From: Lasioglossum baleicum
Lineage: Eukaryota > Arthropoda > Insecta > Hymenoptera > Halictidae
DNA: 64,000 bases
Direction of reading: 5' to 3'
NCBI RefSeq assembly: GCF_051020765.1
Contig: NC_134931.1
Span: 18,182,810-18,246,809, forward strand
Part shown: in pieces, positions 34,178 to 44,400 of the stretch
How the letters are laid out: every line of letters begins with the position of its first letter
Position numbering within the stretch: the first letter of the stretch is position 1
Translations under genes and position numbers: made by a program
Notes under the pieces: generated by a model
The model's input: the letters and a program-made list of their open reading frames with translations, nothing else
Told to the model about the DNA's origin: nothing
Databases searched by the model: none

Positions 34178-37100
34178 AAAAGTTTTGTAAAGAAATGACC
34201 AAAAAACAATTAATTGATGAACTGATAAATTCATCGGTTGACCAATTTCAATGACGAAATTTCTAAAGATTCAAGTAAAATTATCTCTCCTCAAAATTAA
34301 AATAAAATCATTCCATAAAAATTGTTTGTTATTTCATGAAACTGCCCCCGCTTGTCGAGCTCCGGATATTTTTGGATCAATGTTATCCCTGCTTGTTCCT
34401 TCCAAATTATGATTACCATCTACATGTTACTTATATCGAACATACTTTTTTCTCGGTGGAATCGATGAAACGTCTACGAGATCCATTGGAACTATGTTAT
34501 TCTCTGTTCTGTAATAACTTTATGAGCTTTTGCCGGACAGTTGATTGCATTGTTTTTGGGGGGTTGTTCCTTCACGAGGATTCGTTTCTATGAATCTGAG
34601 ATTTCAAGAGCTTGTTCAATTTTTGAAGCTTTTCATCGACTCGACCGGCTGACCTTTAGCATTATGTTTATCCTAATCTTCTTAAGCGATAACAACTCGG
34701 CTAGTTTCGATTAACGCCATTCTACGGTTAAGCTACTCGTACTTCCACTTTGCATGCGGACGCATTTATAGTGCACGTTACTTCTACTTCTCGAGGCAAA
34801 CTCGATCCAGACAATCCGCAACATTAACGTTTCTGTTCTCCATTTTCCTTCGACGGTTGGCGAACATTAAATATCTTTTCAGCGAGCAGGGAGAACCTTC
34901 TCATTCGGTAACGTCTTGAAGTAATTTCAATATTCGAAATGATTGTGTGAAATAAAAATGTTAGAACCCTACGAAATTTATTTTTTGATTTTACCTTGAA
35001 CCCATTTTATCAATAATTATTAGACAAATAATGAGATTTCCTTAGTAATATTGAAATTGAAACAACTCCTAAATTAATCATTTCTCGACATGTATACGTG
35101 AATACCTTTTTTATAGAGAATAAAAAACTGCATCGGTTGGTGCATCAAAAAATATACGATTCCATTTAAAATATCAAAGTTGATCTCCATAAGTCCATAA
35201 CGTGTCCACCTACAAAAAAACTAATAACACCACAGTAAGTGCATCTCTTGATACGATTTAATCTCCATCCAAAAATTTCGCGTTACGTATAATAATAATT
35301 ACGTAAATCAAGGTGGTAGTACCTGGTGCCCCAACGATTACATTATTTTAAATTCTCGTTAGTAGACTGCAATGTTTCGCGACAAAAATTTATTATGGGG
35401 ATGAACTTAGGTTTTTTGAGCACCTTTACCCTGCAGAATAATTATCCTGACACGAATATTGCCGATAATTGTTCAAAGCAAACGTTCGTCGAAGGAAAAT
35501 GGAGGAGTAGTTTCCTATACATAGAATCGATTGAGTTGAACGGTGACGCCCTAATTACAAACACGGTTTTGACGCCCGTCAATTAGTCATATAATCAACA
35601 ATGACGATATATACGATTAATATCCTTAGACACAAACAGCGATACGTGTTGGCCGCGGTCAGTTACCTATTGTAATCGCGTCCACAATGGAAATGTAAAC
35701 TTCTAAAATGATGCCGAAGAGTCGCTGCTTAAATTCATTCGCAATTCAATGATCGCTCCTCCGGCCTGGTTGCTCTTTTATCTATACATGCTTTTAAGCT
35801 CGGCAGGCTTGTGAACGAATAACCGTTGCCATTGAACATTCCGTGTACTTCAACACGATACGTATTTATTATTGTTTTAACCAATAATCCCAACCGTGTG
35901 GCAATTTTCGCGCACGAATGTAAATACAACTATCCCGACTCTTTGGTCTAACGCCATTATCCTCAGTTTGTGTAAAACCAATTTTGCTTCATCAACTGAT
36001 CGCATGTTGTATCAACTCACGAATTCAATAACATTCAATTATAATGTTAGTTTGGAAAAAAAATTTTAAGTTATTGAATCATGAATAAGGACATTTTCAT
36101 AGTGTTCGAATGTCTGTAAATATTTCAACGAGGTGCTACAAGTAACCAACATCAACAATAAGAAATGATATTAACGTCGAAGAGTACTAAAATATTTGTT
36201 GTTCAACACTAACCGTACCGAGCACTAGAATCAACTAGTTGTCTGATAAAAATTACAAGAATTCAGATTTTCCACAAGTTTTATAACAATGTGTTTGTAA
36301 TAAATTTTCAATGAAATTATTTTGGTAATTTTAATGATGATAAGGATAAATTTGATCGATGACGGTACGTTTAGTGTTATTCAAAATTTAATACAGCAAC
36401 AGAAACTTCTTATAAATTATTCCGTAACATCAAGAAAACAATACGAGTATTTAAATGGGTTCCGTGAATTTTTTGCAATAAATTGTGTTCAACAATGACA
36501 TTATAGACAGTTATAAATTAAAGAAAGTTGTAAACAACGCTGTGTACGTACACAAATTGCAATCACGTATTAAATAAAACAAATATTTCAAGCCAATCGC
36601 TAAAGAGGCTTCCAGGTAAAAGTTTATAAAAGGCTATCAAGAAATGATTTTTCGAGTGAAAAATTCTAGCATCGAAAACTCCGTCGCACTCGAGCGTCCG
36701 TCGACACAACGGTAAGTAGACCGCACCGCTAACATTGTCAACGTTAAAATTGCCACACACAAGAGCACTTAACAAATAACAGACGCATCAATTACTTAGC
36801 ATGCGGAATTTTCAGTGATCCGAACGGGAACTCAATGAACGAATCGTTCTCCCGATGATAAGTCGTGAGCTTCTCGAATGATTAGTAACGAGAAAAATAT
36901 CTTAGATTGTAATCTTATTGTCGTATAAAATGCGAGTCCGTTATGACGTATTCCCAATTTAATTTTACGGTCCAATTCATATAATAAAATGCCTCACGTG
37001 CTCGTTACTTATCGATACTTTGTGCGATACAACGATTTCTCTTAGTCTTTGTGTACTTTCAACTGTCTCGTGTCCGTGCCTCCTTCGATTTCGAAAATCA

Positions 37101-37267
37101 GTGTAAAAAAAATATAAACGATTCGTCAGAAACCGTATACTTTGAACAGTTTATAGCAAGAAGTGTCAACGTAAATCTTTCGATTAAAACAATGTAATAG
37201 GTGGAAACAATTTAACAGAGATAGTTTTACGAAACGAAAGATATTTTACCACCAGTACGCGCGCGCC

Positions 37268-37598
37268 TATACAGGATGTCTCAAAAACGAATTTCCTAGA
37301 AAGGGGCGATTCATGAGGAAATTTCAAATAACTTTTCCCTTTGCGAAAATGTTCTTCGCGGCTTCGTTAAGGAGTTATTAATGAAAAACACGGACCAATC
37401 AGAGCGCGGCTACTACAGGCCCCACTGAGCGCGGTGTTGGCATTGGCCAAGCCGGAGTCCGTCCCCTGCAACCGCGCTCTGATTGGTCCGTGTTTTTCCT
37501 TGATAACTCCTTAACAGAGCCGCGGAGAACATTTTCGCAAAGGAAAAAGTTACTTCAAATGACGTCGGGAATCTCCCCTTTCAAGGGCACCCTGTATA
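37268..37598. mobile_element. CCAATCAGAGCGC-family MITE, full copy
   Basis: Ends TATACAGGATGTCTC and GGGCACCCTGTATA. Inverted arms include AAGGAGTTATTAATGAAAAA and CTCTGATTGGTCCGTGTTTT around a GC-rich centre. This is the best-preserved copy of the family in the window. Confidence 0.8.
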
Positions 37599-38018
37599 AA
37601 TAAATGTTCATTGTCATCATCATTCTCGTACCTTTAATTTACAGATGCATCGAATTCGCAATCCTTTTGTTTTCGGTTCGCCGTGCAATATTGAACTTCT
37701 TCGCAAAATATTGCTTTCGAACGACACGAGGTCACACTGTTCCTTCGCGTTTCCAATCGAGACGTATACTTTCAGGTTTGTTTTTCAGTTCTTTGGATTT
37801 TCGTTACATAAAAGTTACAGAATTTATTCGATAGCATACAAAACATATACCTCGGTGCCCCGTCCACGGGCGAAACCTGTGCAATAATCGTCAACTAGTT
37901 CGATATATGTATGATTCTTCAGTTGTACCATGTGTTTTGTTTCACGCTATTTCATGTTTCGTTTTGTTTGTACGCTGCGATGACGGTGTGTATCTTGAAG
38001 TGAGCTTTGTGTCTGCTC

Positions 38019-38169
38019 CAGTGTCGCCAGATTAAGACTTGTGTCCCTACTCTACCTTCCCCCTCTACGTGACGCGTTTGTCGAACATGTGTCACGTGAC
38101 TAGTCCGGTACTGGCAGAGAAAGAGAGAGTCACTCTTTTTCCCCTTCCTCTCCTCATCAGGCGACTCTG
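38019..38169 (+). mobile_element. CAGTGTCGCC-ended MITE, copy 3
   Basis: Starts CAGTGTCGCCAGATTAAGAC and ends CATCAGGCGACTCTG, so its ends are imperfect inverted repeats (CAGWGTCGCCWGAT). It shares TGTCCCTACTCTAC and TCACGTGAC with 8283-8448. Confidence 0.7.
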
Positions 38170-38174
38170 GTTAA

Positions 38175-38563
38175 CAGTGCTTCGATTATGCCCAACATTT
38201 TTCGTACGATGGGTGGCCGCTAGAGGCGCTGCGCGGAAAAACAGTAACGTATCTACTATTGGATAGATGAAATGGGGTTCCTTGAGCACCCCGCAGAATT
38301 TTAAAAAATTTATATGATTTGATTCTGAAAAACGAATGTATAACAAGTGTATTTGTGTGTATTTTGTAACTCGTATGACACGTCCTGGAGTCTTTTTGTC
38401 CGGTAAGATTATTTCGATACATTCCCGCCAATATAACTGCCTCAGGGCTCTGGCCGCTCTGCTACCCAATAGTAGATACGTTACTGTTTTTCCGCGCAGC
38501 GCCTCTAGCGGCCATCCATCGTACGAAAAATGTTGGGCACAATCGAAGCACTGCTCTGGTATG
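38175..38563. mobile_element. Foldback element with ~100-bp near-identical arms
   Basis: The arms 38175-38274 and 38462-38563 differ at only a few positions. Both start CAGTGCTTCGATT and include GGCCGCTAGAGGCGCTGCGC, leaving about 190 bp between them. CTCTGGT occurs next to both ends. The small divergence suggests recent insertion. A 163-codon open frame runs across it but has no known domain. Confidence 0.8.
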
Positions 38564-38936
38564 CCCCGGCGGAACTTTGCCAAGTAAAACGATTCAAGTA
38601 ACGCTATTCGATTAGAAATTGATCGTTTCGAATCTTAGTTAGTCAGTACGCGCGCTGTGATATGATTTTATTCGTCGACGTAAATTCTCGCGTGCTCGCG
38701 CACGCCCGACACGGTTGCTTGCGAAATGACAGCGTGACTTATCGTCAGTGCTCTCTACGATGATATCTTTCGATTACTCGTGCAAATTTTACCCCTTTTA
38801 GAAATGCGATGAATCAGCTATAGCCGAAGTAACATCGAAATGAACAGGTGTCGTTCGGTTTTGAAAGAATTCTGTTCGAACATGCACTAATTTCATGTAA
38901 AAACTCTTCTGTTTTAACGATTTTGTTATGGCACTT

Positions 38937-39272
38937 TTATCAACATATTCGCGACACTTCTCTGATTAAAATGAGCTCAAACACGATGCAATTCGAATCG
39001 CATATACTTGTTTAATCCACGATACGGTAGAACCTCGATTATCCGAACTAGTCAGAGGAACATCAGTGTTCATGCAGCTAGTAGAATTTTAGCTAGCTAC
39101 TTTAGTATTGTATTTTAGTGATATGAGATACACGTATTCGGATAATGCGAGATTCAGATATCAGTTCGGATAATCGAGGTTGCTCCTTGGTGTGGATTAA
39201 ACAAGGAAACATGCTCCGAATGATGTCACGTTTGGTATCATTTTAATCAGAAAAGTGTCACGAATATGTCAG
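38937..39272. mobile_element. Foldback element with TTTTAATCAG arms, copy 2, carrying a pogo-like insert
   Basis: Arms ACACTTCTCTGATTAAAATG and CATTTTAATCAGAAAAGTGT pair, and the GTTTAATCCACGAT arm is interrupted by 39025-39186. The outer match extends to the CGTGACAT-type sequence shared with 33938-34177. Confidence 0.7.
39025..39186. mobile_element. pogo/Tigger-like MITE nested in a foldback element
   Basis: Its ends GTAGAACCTCGATTATCCGA and TCGGATAATCGAGGTTGC are inverted and resemble the known pogo/Tigger termini (CAGTNGAACCTCGATTATCCG type). A TA precedes the left end. About 160 bp, non-coding. Confidence 0.65.
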
Positions 39273-40537
39273 TTAACGTTTGATAAAAAAATAATTGAAC
39301 TAAAAACTGTTATCATTGATATACATGTGTATATAAAATACAATGATTTTGTACGAAGTTCGTTACCTTAAATGAAAGTTACAAACTTGTTCGTACTCAA
39401 AACAATTAGTACTCGGTCTCTCTGACAGTCACATTAACGAGTGCATATTTTTTAAAAATTGTAAATATTTTGAGCTTTCGCCAATTGAAAAGAAAACTAT
39501 TAATCTCGACACCACCGTAGACAGTACTGGCAACAATTTATTTACTGCATTAAAGGGCATCGTAATTGATAATTGTTCTGTATCAAACAAGCGCAGAATC
39601 ATTCAGTTGGTTCATTGTTCGTGACAAAATTATCTGTAGTATTAAGAACAAAGATCGCAGAACTCTGTGTAAATCACAGAATGAACTTGATCACACTTGT
39701 ACGTAACCAAGCTTTGATTTGTAACATCAAACTGAAAAACGTGGTAAAAAAGAATGGCAAATATCGTGAAAACAACAGAACAATGCACCCTAATAAACAA
39801 TAGAATGAACAGTAATTGTTAATTGTGGAATGTTTGAAGTAACTTGAATTCATAGTTTCATATTCACGGATCGTCTTCATTATTTTAGTTCGATAGACTT
39901 CTCAGATGTGATACTCACGAAACTGTAGAATCACAATGACGATCAGCATACATAAATGAACCATTAGGAAAGGTTTGCTTTTAGGATTACACGTGTAGGA
40001 GTAACTTTATTGATTACTGGATATATGTTTGGTAATTTCGGTGTCTGTTGGTGGTAACGCAAACGATTCCGCGGTGAAGTTATGAGAAAACGTTGTTATC
40101 AGAAAGAAACGATACGTACTAACGAGTTAGCGTTTAGTGGTAACGGATTGAGTTATTCCGGTTTATAGAAACACTGGGTGTCGCGTATCCATCAAGGGGT
40201 ACCATTTAAATTTCCTTCCTTTCTTCTACTTTTTAATTACACGAACACACCTCTGTCTCGTTTAACCATTCTTCTTAGTGCACAGCGTTAGTCACAACCA
40301 TATCTGCGAATCATAAAAATATTACTACTAGCAGACCACCATTAACAAAGTCATGTAAAACAAAATGTGAGTCCCTCATTGTTGAGACACTCACTGGACA
40401 AAAATCTTGATTCCAGCAATTTCAATTTAAACATTCGAGATAAAATTCCCATGAGAATTTTATAATTATACTAAATAAAATTGATGTATTATTCCAACAT
40501 TTTCACGAGTTTCATTCATTAGCGTCCCAACAAAAAT

Positions 40538-40625
40538 TGGACTGCAGATTTAACGTATTTATGATAGAAAATGAGTAGATAAAATGCAAAATGTAAAAAA
40601 CATTTAAACTATTTAAAAATTTATT
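40538..40625. mobile_element. hAT-like MITE, left end only
   Basis: Starts TGGACTGCAGATTTAACG, followed by ATTTATGATAGAAAATGAGTA as in other copies. The right end is missing. The TTTATT at 40620-40625 (AATAAA on the minus strand) may be a polyadenylation signal for the receptor gene. Confidence 0.5.
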
Positions 40626-40744
40626 ACTTTCAATCCGATTATAATTTATTAATAAAAGGAACAAACGTCTACACAGCTTTTTTATACATATTATAAAATG
40701 GACACCTTCAGATATGAATTTTTTAAGAATTTACACATCTAAAC

Positions 40745-40866
40745 CAAGCCTGGACAACTAGTGCTCCGAGAATCGATGACGTAAACTCGGCTATCGCACT
40801 TGCCGACCGGGTGGGGGTAGCCGATTCTACGTCACCGACTCTCGGAGTACTAGTTGCCCAGGCCTG
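40745..40866. mobile_element. Short hAT-like MITE (CARGCCTGGRCAACTAGT ends)
   Basis: Ends CAAGCCTGGACAACTAGTGC and GTACTAGTTGCCCAGGCCTG are inverted over about 40 bp. Flanks ATCTAAAC and ATATAGAC agree at 6 of 8 positions. The 122-bp element is almost entirely palindromic. It lies about 100 bases beyond the receptor stop codon, so it may be part of the 3' untranslated region. Confidence 0.7.
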
Positions 40867-40965
40867 ATATAGACATTCCAAATCAGTTTTGTATGTGAAG
40901 GGGTTAATTGAATTATTGTAAGTCGAAACGATTGATCATCTTACCTCATCACTATGTAGTACTAG

Positions 40966-41442
40966 TCAGACATTCTCTCCAGTCATTACTATATTTTCTT
41001 GCTGTCCATTCTCCTGTGCTTCTTTCTCCTTCTCGTTGACCTTCTCCTTTTCCTTCACCTGTTCCTTCACCTGTTCCTTCACCTGTTCCTTCTTCACCTC
41101 CTTCTCCTTCTCAGTAACAGTCTCCTGCTTACCCTCTTTTTCTTTCTCCTTCAGCTCCTTCTGCTGGTCCTTCTCCTTCTCCTTCTGCTGATCCTTCTCC
41201 TTCTCCTTCTGCTGGTCCTTTCCCTTCTCCTTCTGCTGGTCCTTCCCCTTCTCCTTTTCCTTCTCCTTCTCCTTCTCCCTCTGCTTCTCTCTCTGCTTCT
41301 CTCTCTCGCGTTCCCTTTCCCTCTCAGCCTTCCTTTCCTTCACGATCTCCATTTTGCGCGCCCTGTGCAAGCTCCCAGAGGGGAAAGTTGAATCCTCGAC
41401 CGCGACAGCCGCGGCCGCACTCGCCCCTCGCTCCACGGCTGT
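40966..41442 (-). CDS. Receptor exon 15: Lys/Glu-rich cytoplasmic tail
   Basis: Acceptor TTGAGCAG|ACAGCC at 41443/41442, phase 0, stop TGA at 40966-40968. Encodes residues 744-901. It starts TAVERGASAAAAVAV, then becomes almost pure K, E, R and Q, with repeated KDQQKEKE and QVKE units. The acceptor has a weak pyrimidine tract. Another AG 31 bases earlier would give IEKYSEVNY and a stop. The antisense strand shows a long Leu-rich open frame that is an artefact of the repeat. Confidence 0.65.
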   Translation of the reverse strand, partial: TAVERGASAAAAVAVEDSTFPSGSLHRARKMEIVKERKAEREREREREKQREKQREKEKEKEKEKGKDQQKEKGKDQQKEKEKDQQKEKEKDQQKELKEKEKEGKQETVTEKEKEVKKEQVKEQVKEQVKEKEKVNEKEKEAQENGQQENIVMTGENV

Positions 41443-44400
41443 CTGCTCAATAATTCACTTCACTGTATTTTTCAATCTGCTCCGGTCCGAAGCCGCGATA
41501 CATCGACAAACGAGCGTCGGAAACACCGACAACACAGCTTAGATACATACTTTCAATATGAAACTGGCCGTCGAGCTTTTCGCGATGGGACTCTGCGCCG
41601 AGGACGGATGCGTGTGCCCGTGGCCGTGGGTGTTGAAGTAGCCCCCAGCCTTCGGCTTCAGGTGCCGGTTGTACGTCTGCATGTGCACGATCTTCATGTA
41701 CTCGATCTGCGCCGCTAAATTCTGTATTTCCTCCTGCAAACATAGTTTCACGCATCATTCTTCTATCCTTCTTTCTTTCGCTCGATATTTAGCATGCGAG
41801 AACATCGATATGCTCGCAGAGCAAGCTCGGTGGTCCGCTCTTAAGGATGTTCTGGAGGTACAATGGGAGACAAAAGTACAATAAATTCGAAATCCATCAA
41901 TACATGGCAATGAATGCCATTCATGAGTATATTTTGCATTAAACTTTTGCGAATACTGTACTCACTGTAGCTATATTCAGTGGTCTACACTTGTCGCGTT
42001 TCCATGCTAGTGAGAGACGACACGATAAAGACGTTTTGTAGCAGTTTATAACTTTTTTACTCTGTAACTGTTTAGTGAATCCTAATAAATTTTGAACATA
42101 ATTAATTACATAATATTTACTACATATACAAAAAAACTGGAGTTTCCAGTTGCGTTTTTTCAAGGTTTAAATACGGTTTGAAGTGGAATTTTATGAATTC
42201 TCCATAAGAAGGCGTGTTAAAATGTGCAAACTTTAAGTTGCTGTAATTCTTAAACGGTGCAGTGAATCGAACCCAAACTTTGGTAATTGCATTAATTTAG
42301 TAAGAATTATACCTTGTGAAATTTTCAAAAATTTTGTTGCGTTTTTATATACCTCCAGAACATCCTTAAAGCGACCGACCGGTTTCGCGTGGATTCGGCA
42401 TGGAATTGCGACTGCGAACTTCGCACTCTTAAAAGGTCTTTGACACTCGTGGTGTTTATAAGTAGACTGCGGATATCTTTATGCAAAATAAAAAATGTAG
42501 GCATTGATTGCAGGACACAGGAGCCAAATAAAACTTGTATTCTTCTTTTAATTATCCTATTAAGCTGAAACGAATACATTGATGTCCTTAAATATTTTTA
42601 ACATGTCCACCGCTTTAAATTGTACGTGCCCATTTTTGTCATAAATGCATAAAATCCGCAGTCCATCTATAAGTCACTAGTAGAAGAATTACGTGGAAAT
42701 AATTTACTTTGAGTTCTTCGTTCTCCTGGGTTAAATCCGTGGCCTCTTCAGGCAGTAAACCAGTCCCATTTAACGAGAAGCTAGCTGTAACACCTCTTGC
42801 TCTCGCGCGGCTGTCCCATTGGTCTCCCTGACCTCGCAATATTCGAATCACCTACAATTGTATGAAACGTTACAATCGATAGAAACATCTACAAGAGCAA
42901 AGAGTTTGTGGGATGATAAACAATCAAAATTAGAGTACCTTGGGGCCAAACACGAGAAATATGGTTACGGAAGTGGAAAGTTGTGTGCGCAAAAATCCCA
43001 ACAAATACTTGATATCCGGCCCGGCGTGGGGGAAGATGAATAGGCTGCAAAGTACAAAGGATTCAGATTTTTTCAGCTATGATTCCACGAGTGTGCAGTG
43101 GCTTCAAAAACAGCTTTCAGTGGCAGTCTTTAAAATTAATTATGTCGTGAGTATACTGCGAATTTGCACATGCATTTGTAGCATAAAATTATTATTTTTT
43201 ATTTTTTCCGAGCGGAATTTTTCTGAATTTTCTAAAACTATTTACGAAAGCAAGGTTCTGCACGAAGATTTACAATCTAGTTATGAACATGATGTATTAT
43301 ACATTATGAATATGATACATTATAAAGTTCCATATGTAAATTTACAGTCGGAGACAGTATTAAATTACTCTTAATAAAATATATTTAAAAAACTGTTTAA
43401 AAACCACGCTTATATTAAAATGCACTAGAAAGGATAAAATAATGTTTTTCCTGGTTCTCCATAAAATACCGAATCCAGTTAAATGATTAATAATATTTTT
43501 CCCCAAAATTTTCAGCAGTTAGTTCATTTCTTCAAAATCGGTCAACATTGCAATGAGCTATGTACATATGTTTAAAGATGAGAGCTTAAGGGTGAAAGTC
43601 GCGGATTTTCAGCTTTAAATGTTTCTTAAATAATCATCTTTAAATATTTGTAGCTCATTTCAACATTAACCAATTCCGACAAAATTTTCATCATGCATAT
43701 AAGTTACCGAAATCTACAAAACGCATTTTATAAATTATCGTTACAGGCTCAGATGAAAAGTTGACATCATTTTTTAAATTTTGTTTTGTGATTCCTACCA
43801 ATTGCAATCTAAACAAATTTTTGTCAACCGGTCTAACATTTTAAAAAAATTCAAGTCCTTCGGACCAATTTGAAAAAAGTTATGCGATTTTTAAGTGTCC
43901 ACTGAATATTATTGTCCCCGACTGTATATGTTTAAGGTTATAAATATATTAACCTAATCTCTGTGTGTGTGAATAACGAATACAAAATTAATATAATCCA
44001 TAAATAAATTACGACAAGACTGATAAAAATGTGGGTATGAAAATTCATGAAAACAGAAAAATTCAACGAAAATGGTCGTGGTATTTAAAAATGGTATTGA
44101 AGAAATTTTTTGGAGCCACACTGTACTTCAGGAATGTAAGATCATACTGAATTGCGATCATGGTTATATTCACAGCTGCTATGTTGTAGATTGCGTAGCT
44201 TATTAGACGGGCCTCGTTGAAGAGACTTTCTGCGTTCCGGACGTTGTAACACACTTTAATGCCCCAGGCAAGGAACTTAATCTCTCCTGCAAGAAAATGA
44301 TGGTCGACAGTGCATTCCATTATACAATTGTGATATGATTGTCGGTGGCACAGTCAAAGTGTTAATAACATTTATTAGATTGTTGATAAAACGTTATTAC

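Larger units (their letters stand above)
26066..40965. other. Convergent intergenic region, repeat-rich, no gene recognised
   Basis: This holds the 3' untranslated region of the BTB gene at its left (polyadenylation site not determined; one AATAAA lies near 26704) and that of the receptor at its right. Transposon copies are listed separately. The open frames of 60-163 codons in it show no recognisable domains, and several run across transposon ends. The stretches 29215-30290, 31000-33930, 34180-37260 and 39280-40530 show nothing I can support beyond AT-rich DNA. Confidence 0.5.

Noticed and set aside
38092..38583. 163-codon minus-strand frame as a possible transposase
   Set aside because: It spans two different MITEs and both arms of a foldback; no catalytic motif is visible.
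40999..41391. 130-codon Leu-rich frame on the plus strand, looking like a membrane protein
   Set aside because: It is the exact antisense of the KE-rich receptor tail.
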